64,000 bases of DNA, from the NCBI RefSeq assembly GCF_020177575.1, contig NZ_JAHTBK010000001.1, positions 1,795,875-1,859,874 of the forward strand, read 5' to 3'. Under the pieces are notes generated by a model. It made no database searches and was not told the DNA's origin. It saw only the letters and a program-made list of their open reading frames with translations. Positions 61,433 to 64,000 of the stretch are shown here, one piece after another. Position 1 is the first letter of the stretch. Every line of letters starts with the position of its first letter. Position numbers and translations under genes: made by a program. The DNA is from Hasllibacter sp. MH4015. GTDB lineage: Bacteria > Pseudomonadota > Alphaproteobacteria > Rhodobacterales > Rhodobacteraceae.

Positions 61433-62765
61433 CGCCGGACAGAGCCGCGTGGATATCCTCCGCCGCGTCGCGCCCCTCGGCCACGGCGGTCACGGTCAGG
61501 TCTTCGCCTCCGCTGGCGCAATCGCCGCCCGCCCAGACACCTTCCGCGCTGGTCCGGCCCGCGCCGGTCACGGCGATCTTGCCCCCGTCGAGGGTGAGCG
61601 CATCGGGTGCGCCGTTGAGCGTCTGGCCGATGGCCTTCAGCACCTGGTCGGCGGGAATATCGAACGTCTCTCCCGTACCGGTCAGGCTGCTTCCCTCGGC
61701 GCGGGTATATTCACACCGAAGCGCCTGTGCCGCGCCGTTGCCGAGCACTTCCACCGGCATGGCGTTGAAGATGAAGCGCACGCCCTTGGAGGCGGCAAGG
61801 TCCTGTTCGAACCGGCTGGCGGGCATGGAATCGCGACCCCGGCGATAGACCAGGGTGACGTTCTCCGCCCCCAGCAGCTTCGATTGCACGGCGGCGTCGA
61901 TGGCCGTCATGCCACCGCCGATCACGACGATGTTTCGGCCCACGGGCAGCGCCGCCAGGTCATCGGCCTGGCGCAGGTTGGCGATGAAATCGACGGCGTC
62001 GACCACACCTTCGCGCCCTTCCCCCTCCGCCCGCAAAGCGTTCACGCCCGCCAGACCCATGCCAAGGAAAACAGCGTCGTAATCTGCGCGCAGCGTGTCG
62101 AGCGACAATTCCCGCCCGAGGGCCTTGTTGTAATGCACTTCGATGCCGCCGATTTTCAGCAGCCAATTCACCTCCGCCTCCGCGAAGCCATCGGTCGTCT
62201 TGTAATAGGCGATACCGTATTCGTTCAGGCCGCCCGCCTTGGGCCGCGCATCGAACAGGTCCACGCCGTGGCCATGCATTGCCAAACGGTGTGCGCAGGC
62301 CAGCCCGGCGGGGCCCGCACCGATCACGGCGATCCGTTTCCCCGTCGCCGGTGCCCGTTCGAACGGATGCACGCCGGAGGCCATCACCGTGTCGGTCGCA
62401 TACCGCTGCAACTGGCCGATCAGCACCGGCTTGCCCTCGGCCGCCTCGCGCACGCAGGCCTCCTCGCACAGTGTCTCGGTCGGGCAAACCCGCGCGCACA
62501 TGCCGCCAAGGATGTTCTGGTCGAAGATCGTCTGGGCCGCCGCCTCGGGCGTGCCGGTGGCGATCTGGCGGATGAAAAGCGGGATGTCGATGTCGGTCGG
62601 GCAGGCCGTGATGCAGGGTGCGTCGTGGCAGAAATAGCACCGGTCGGCGGCCACCAGCGCCTCATGCGCGTCCAGTGGTGCGTGCAGGTCGCTGAAATTC
62701 TCGGACAGGGCATCCGGCGCCAGACGTGCGGGCGCGATGCCGGGGGTGAAGGGGCTGTTGGTCAA
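61425..62765 (-). CDS. preT: Dihydropyrimidine dehydrogenase subunit PreT
   Basis: A 446-residue FAD/NAD(P)H electron-transfer subunit. The N-terminal Fe-S region has CYFCHDAPC and CARVCPTETLCEEAC. FAD and NAD Rossmann motifs are IAVIGAGPAGLACAHRLA and IVVIGGGMTAIDAA. It is the first gene of the unit; a weak RutR box lies 63 bases upstream. Works with PreA. Confidence 0.92.
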   Translation of the reverse strand: MTNSPFTPGIAPARLAPDALSENFSDLHAPLDAHEALVAADRCYFCHDAPCITACPTDIDIPLFIRQIATGTPEAAAQTIFDQNILGGMCARVCPTETLCEEACVREAAEGKPVLIGQLQRYATDTVMASGVHPFERAPATGKRIAVIGAGPAGLACAHRLAMHGHGVDLFDARPKAGGLNEYGIAYYKTTDGFAEAEVNWLLKIGGIEVHYNKALGRELSLDTLRADYDAVFLGMGLAGVNALRAEGEGREGVVDAVDFIANLRQADDLAALPVGRNIVVIGGGMTAIDAAVQSKLLGAENVTLVYRRGRDSMPASRFEQDLAASKGVRFIFNAMPVEVLGNGAAQALRCEYTRAEGSSLTGTGETFDIPADQVLKAIGQTLNGAPDALTLDGGKIAVTGAGRTSAEGVWAGGDCASGGEDLTVTAVAEGRDAAEDIHAALSGDA

Positions 62766-62827
62766 GGCGGCCTCCCTTGCGAATGCTGGGGTCTTCGGTT
62801 GGGTTCAGGCTGGCACGGGTTCAAAAA

Positions 62828-62843
62828 TTTATCAAATGGTAAA
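62828..62843. promoter_or_regulatory. Degenerate RutR operator upstream of preT
   Basis: TTTATCA-AA-TGGTAAA agrees with the RutR consensus at 11 of 14 defined positions, same spacing as the perfect site at 58100. It lies 63 bases before the preT start, in the gap shared with divergent accB. Confidence 0.6.
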
Positions 62844-63045
62844 ATTTCTGCCGGACCGGGTGGGCCGAAAGCCTTGCGGATGAAAGCATGTTTGCCGAAA
62901 ATTTGGGCGATTGCGGGCTGCAATCGCGCAGACCAGCGCCCATATCGGGATGAACAGAGCGGCTTTTCCCCGGCGGAACCCTGCGGTATAGCGGCTCAAC
63001 ACGACCGTCCCGCAGGCGGGGCCAAGGACAACGATGGGGAGCATT

Positions 63046-63558
63046 ATGGCTGAGAAACCGCATGATCAGGACGTGGCCTTCATCAAGGCTTTGGCGGAGG
63101 TGCTTCGGGAAAACGATTTGACCGAGTTGCACGTCAAGCGTGAATACGGCGAAAGCGATTGGTTGAATGTCCGCGTGGCCAAGCAGCAGCCCATGGCCGC
63201 GCAGCCCATGATGATGCAGGCCCCCGCGGCACCGGCCACGCCCGCACCGGCCGCTGCGCCCGCGGCCCCCACCTCCTCCCCCGCCGCGCAAGCCCCAGCC
63301 GTTAGCGAAGATCCGGCCCAGGCCCCGGGTGCCGTGACCTCGCCCATGGTCGGCACCGTCTATTTGCAGCCCGAACCCTCCGCGCCCGCCTTCGTCAGCG
63401 TGGGGGACAAGGTGGTTGAAGGTCAGACGCTTCTGATCGTCGAGGCGATGAAGACCATGAACCAGATCCCCGCCCCGCGCGCAGGCACGGTCAAGCGCAT
63501 CGTCGTGGAAGACAAGGCACCCGTCGAATTCGGCGCGCCGTTGATGATCATCGAATAA
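63046..63558 (+). CDS. accB: Acetyl-CoA carboxylase biotin carboxyl carrier protein
   Basis: A 170-residue BCCP. An N-terminal helical part and an Ala/Pro-rich flexible linker (about residues 48-92) precede the lipoyl-like domain with the biotinylation motif [15 protein letters not shown] upstream supports 63046; ATG at 63034 is less likely. It is the first gene of accBC, the start of fatty acid synthesis. Confidence 0.94.
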   Translation: MAEKPHDQDVAFIKALAEVLRENDLTELHVKREYGESDWLNVRVAKQQPMAAQPMMMQAPAAPATPAPAAAPAAPTSSPAAQAPAVSEDPAQAPGAVTSPMVGTVYLQPEPSAPAFVSVGDKVVEGQTLLIVEAMKTMNQIPAPRAGTVKRIVVEDKAPVEFGAPLMIIE

Positions 63559-63584
63559 GCAGCTTTTCCCGGGGGGCCCTGCCC

Positions 63585-64000
63585 ATGTTCCGCAAGATCC
63601 TGATCGCCAATCGCGGCGAGATCGCGCTTCGTGTCATCCGCGCCGCCCGCGAGATGGGGGTGGAGACGGTGGCCGTGCATTCCACCGCCGACACCGATGC
63701 GATGCATGTGCGCATGGCTGACGAGTCGGTCTGCATCGGCCCGCCGCCCGGCACCGACAGCTATCTGTCGATGTCCGCGATCCTGTCGGCGTGCGAGATT
63801 TCCGGGGCCGAAGCCATCCACCCGGGATACGGGTTCCTGTCCGAGAACGCGAATTTCGTCCAGGCCGTGGAAGATCACGGGATCAAGTTCATCGGCCCGT
63901 CCGCCGAACATATCCGCACCATGGGCGACAAGATTACCGCCAAGGAGACGATGATAAAGCTTGGCGTGCCCTGCGTGCCGGGGTCGGAGGGCGGCGTGCC
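63585..64000 (+). CDS. accC: Acetyl-CoA carboxylase, biotin carboxylase subunit (cut by window edge)
   Basis: The first 138 residues of AccC. It begins [20 protein letters not shown], the standard start of biotin carboxylase, followed by [13 protein letters not shown] and the start of the ATP-grasp part ([13 protein letters not shown]). It lies 26 bases after accB in the same operon and carboxylates the biotin on AccB. Confidence 0.95.
   Translation, partial: MFRKILIANRGEIALRVIRAAREMGVETVAVHSTADTDAMHVRMADESVCIGPPPGTDSYLSMSAILSACEISGAEAIHPGYGFLSENANFVQAVEDHGIKFIGPSAEHIRTMGDKITAKETMIKLGVPCVPGSEGGV

Noticed and set aside
62832-63044. A 70-codon minus-strand frame between preT and accB
   Set aside because: It has a short hydrophobic stretch but no RBS, overlaps the RutR-like box and would end inside the preT promoter region. 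Probably non-coding.

Overview
The window is a gene-dense, high-GC chromosomal segment. Gene content points to an alphaproteobacterium of the Rhodobacterales (Roseobacter/Rhodobacter group): ccmDG, a single-cysteine DksA, an orphan fliG and fliM, many small lineage-restricted secreted proteins, ATGA start/stop overlaps, and GC-rich hairpin repeats in convergent gaps. This assignment rests on recalled family knowledge, not on a search. I see no rRNA, tRNA, CRISPR array, prophage or insertion sequence. One gene (52728-53234) has clearly lower GC than everything around it.

Layout. 1-3.8 kb: end of the cytochrome c maturation operon (ccmD, ccmG) with a decayed second copy of the ccmG tail, then a MarR regulator, an XRE regulator with sdhE, and an aspartate-type aminotransferase. 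3.8-10.1 kb: small secreted or membrane proteins, a TetR regulator with two matching operators, an orphan ABC permease and a LysR regulator. 10.2-16.5 kb: purB, an orphan fliG, and a coupled exonuclease-esterase-ATP-dependent DNA ligase operon. 16.5-18.5 kb: two secreted double-LCCL proteins around a 57-residue gene. 18.6-24.9 kb: a class C26 amidotransferase, a P450, RidA and GlcG-like proteins, a cytochrome b, a zinc-ribbon protein, a sugar kinase and dtd. 25.0-29.0 kb: the four-gene Anbu operon (ATP-grasp, alpha-E, transglutaminase, proteasome-like peptidase). 29.2-39.7 kb: an FAD monooxygenase, dksA, a MoxR ATPase, a GNAT enzyme, a DUF2927 lipoprotein, a VWA protein, a second P450, an M48 protease, a PIN protein, an rRNA methyltransferase and a lipoprotein. 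39.9-47.8 kb: an HpcH-type aldolase, orphan fliM, a transporter-histidine kinase with response regulator and RamB/ScfR-like regulator, and an ArsR-SRPBCC pair.

48.4-62.8 kb is the most coherent block, a reductive pyrimidine catabolism locus. PreT/PreA reduce uracil or thymine, HydA opens the dihydropyrimidine ring, a HyuC-type enzyme removes the carbamoyl group, and an omega-aminotransferase can use the resulting beta-alanine. An NMT1/THI5-type ABC transporter is the likely importer. A close RutR homologue sits divergently from the catabolic genes. A perfect match to the E. coli RutR operator lies in that divergent gap, and a weaker copy lies upstream of preT. An Fpg/Nei-type DNA glycosylase is locked between preT and preA, and a GNAT acetyltransferase is locked inside the ABC operon. 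The window ends in accB and the start of accC.

Best candidates for something not well described: the DNA glycosylase inside the dihydropyrimidine dehydrogenase operon, the RutR-controlled reductive pathway with its embedded accessory genes, and the Anbu operon, which is a recognised cluster of unsettled function.
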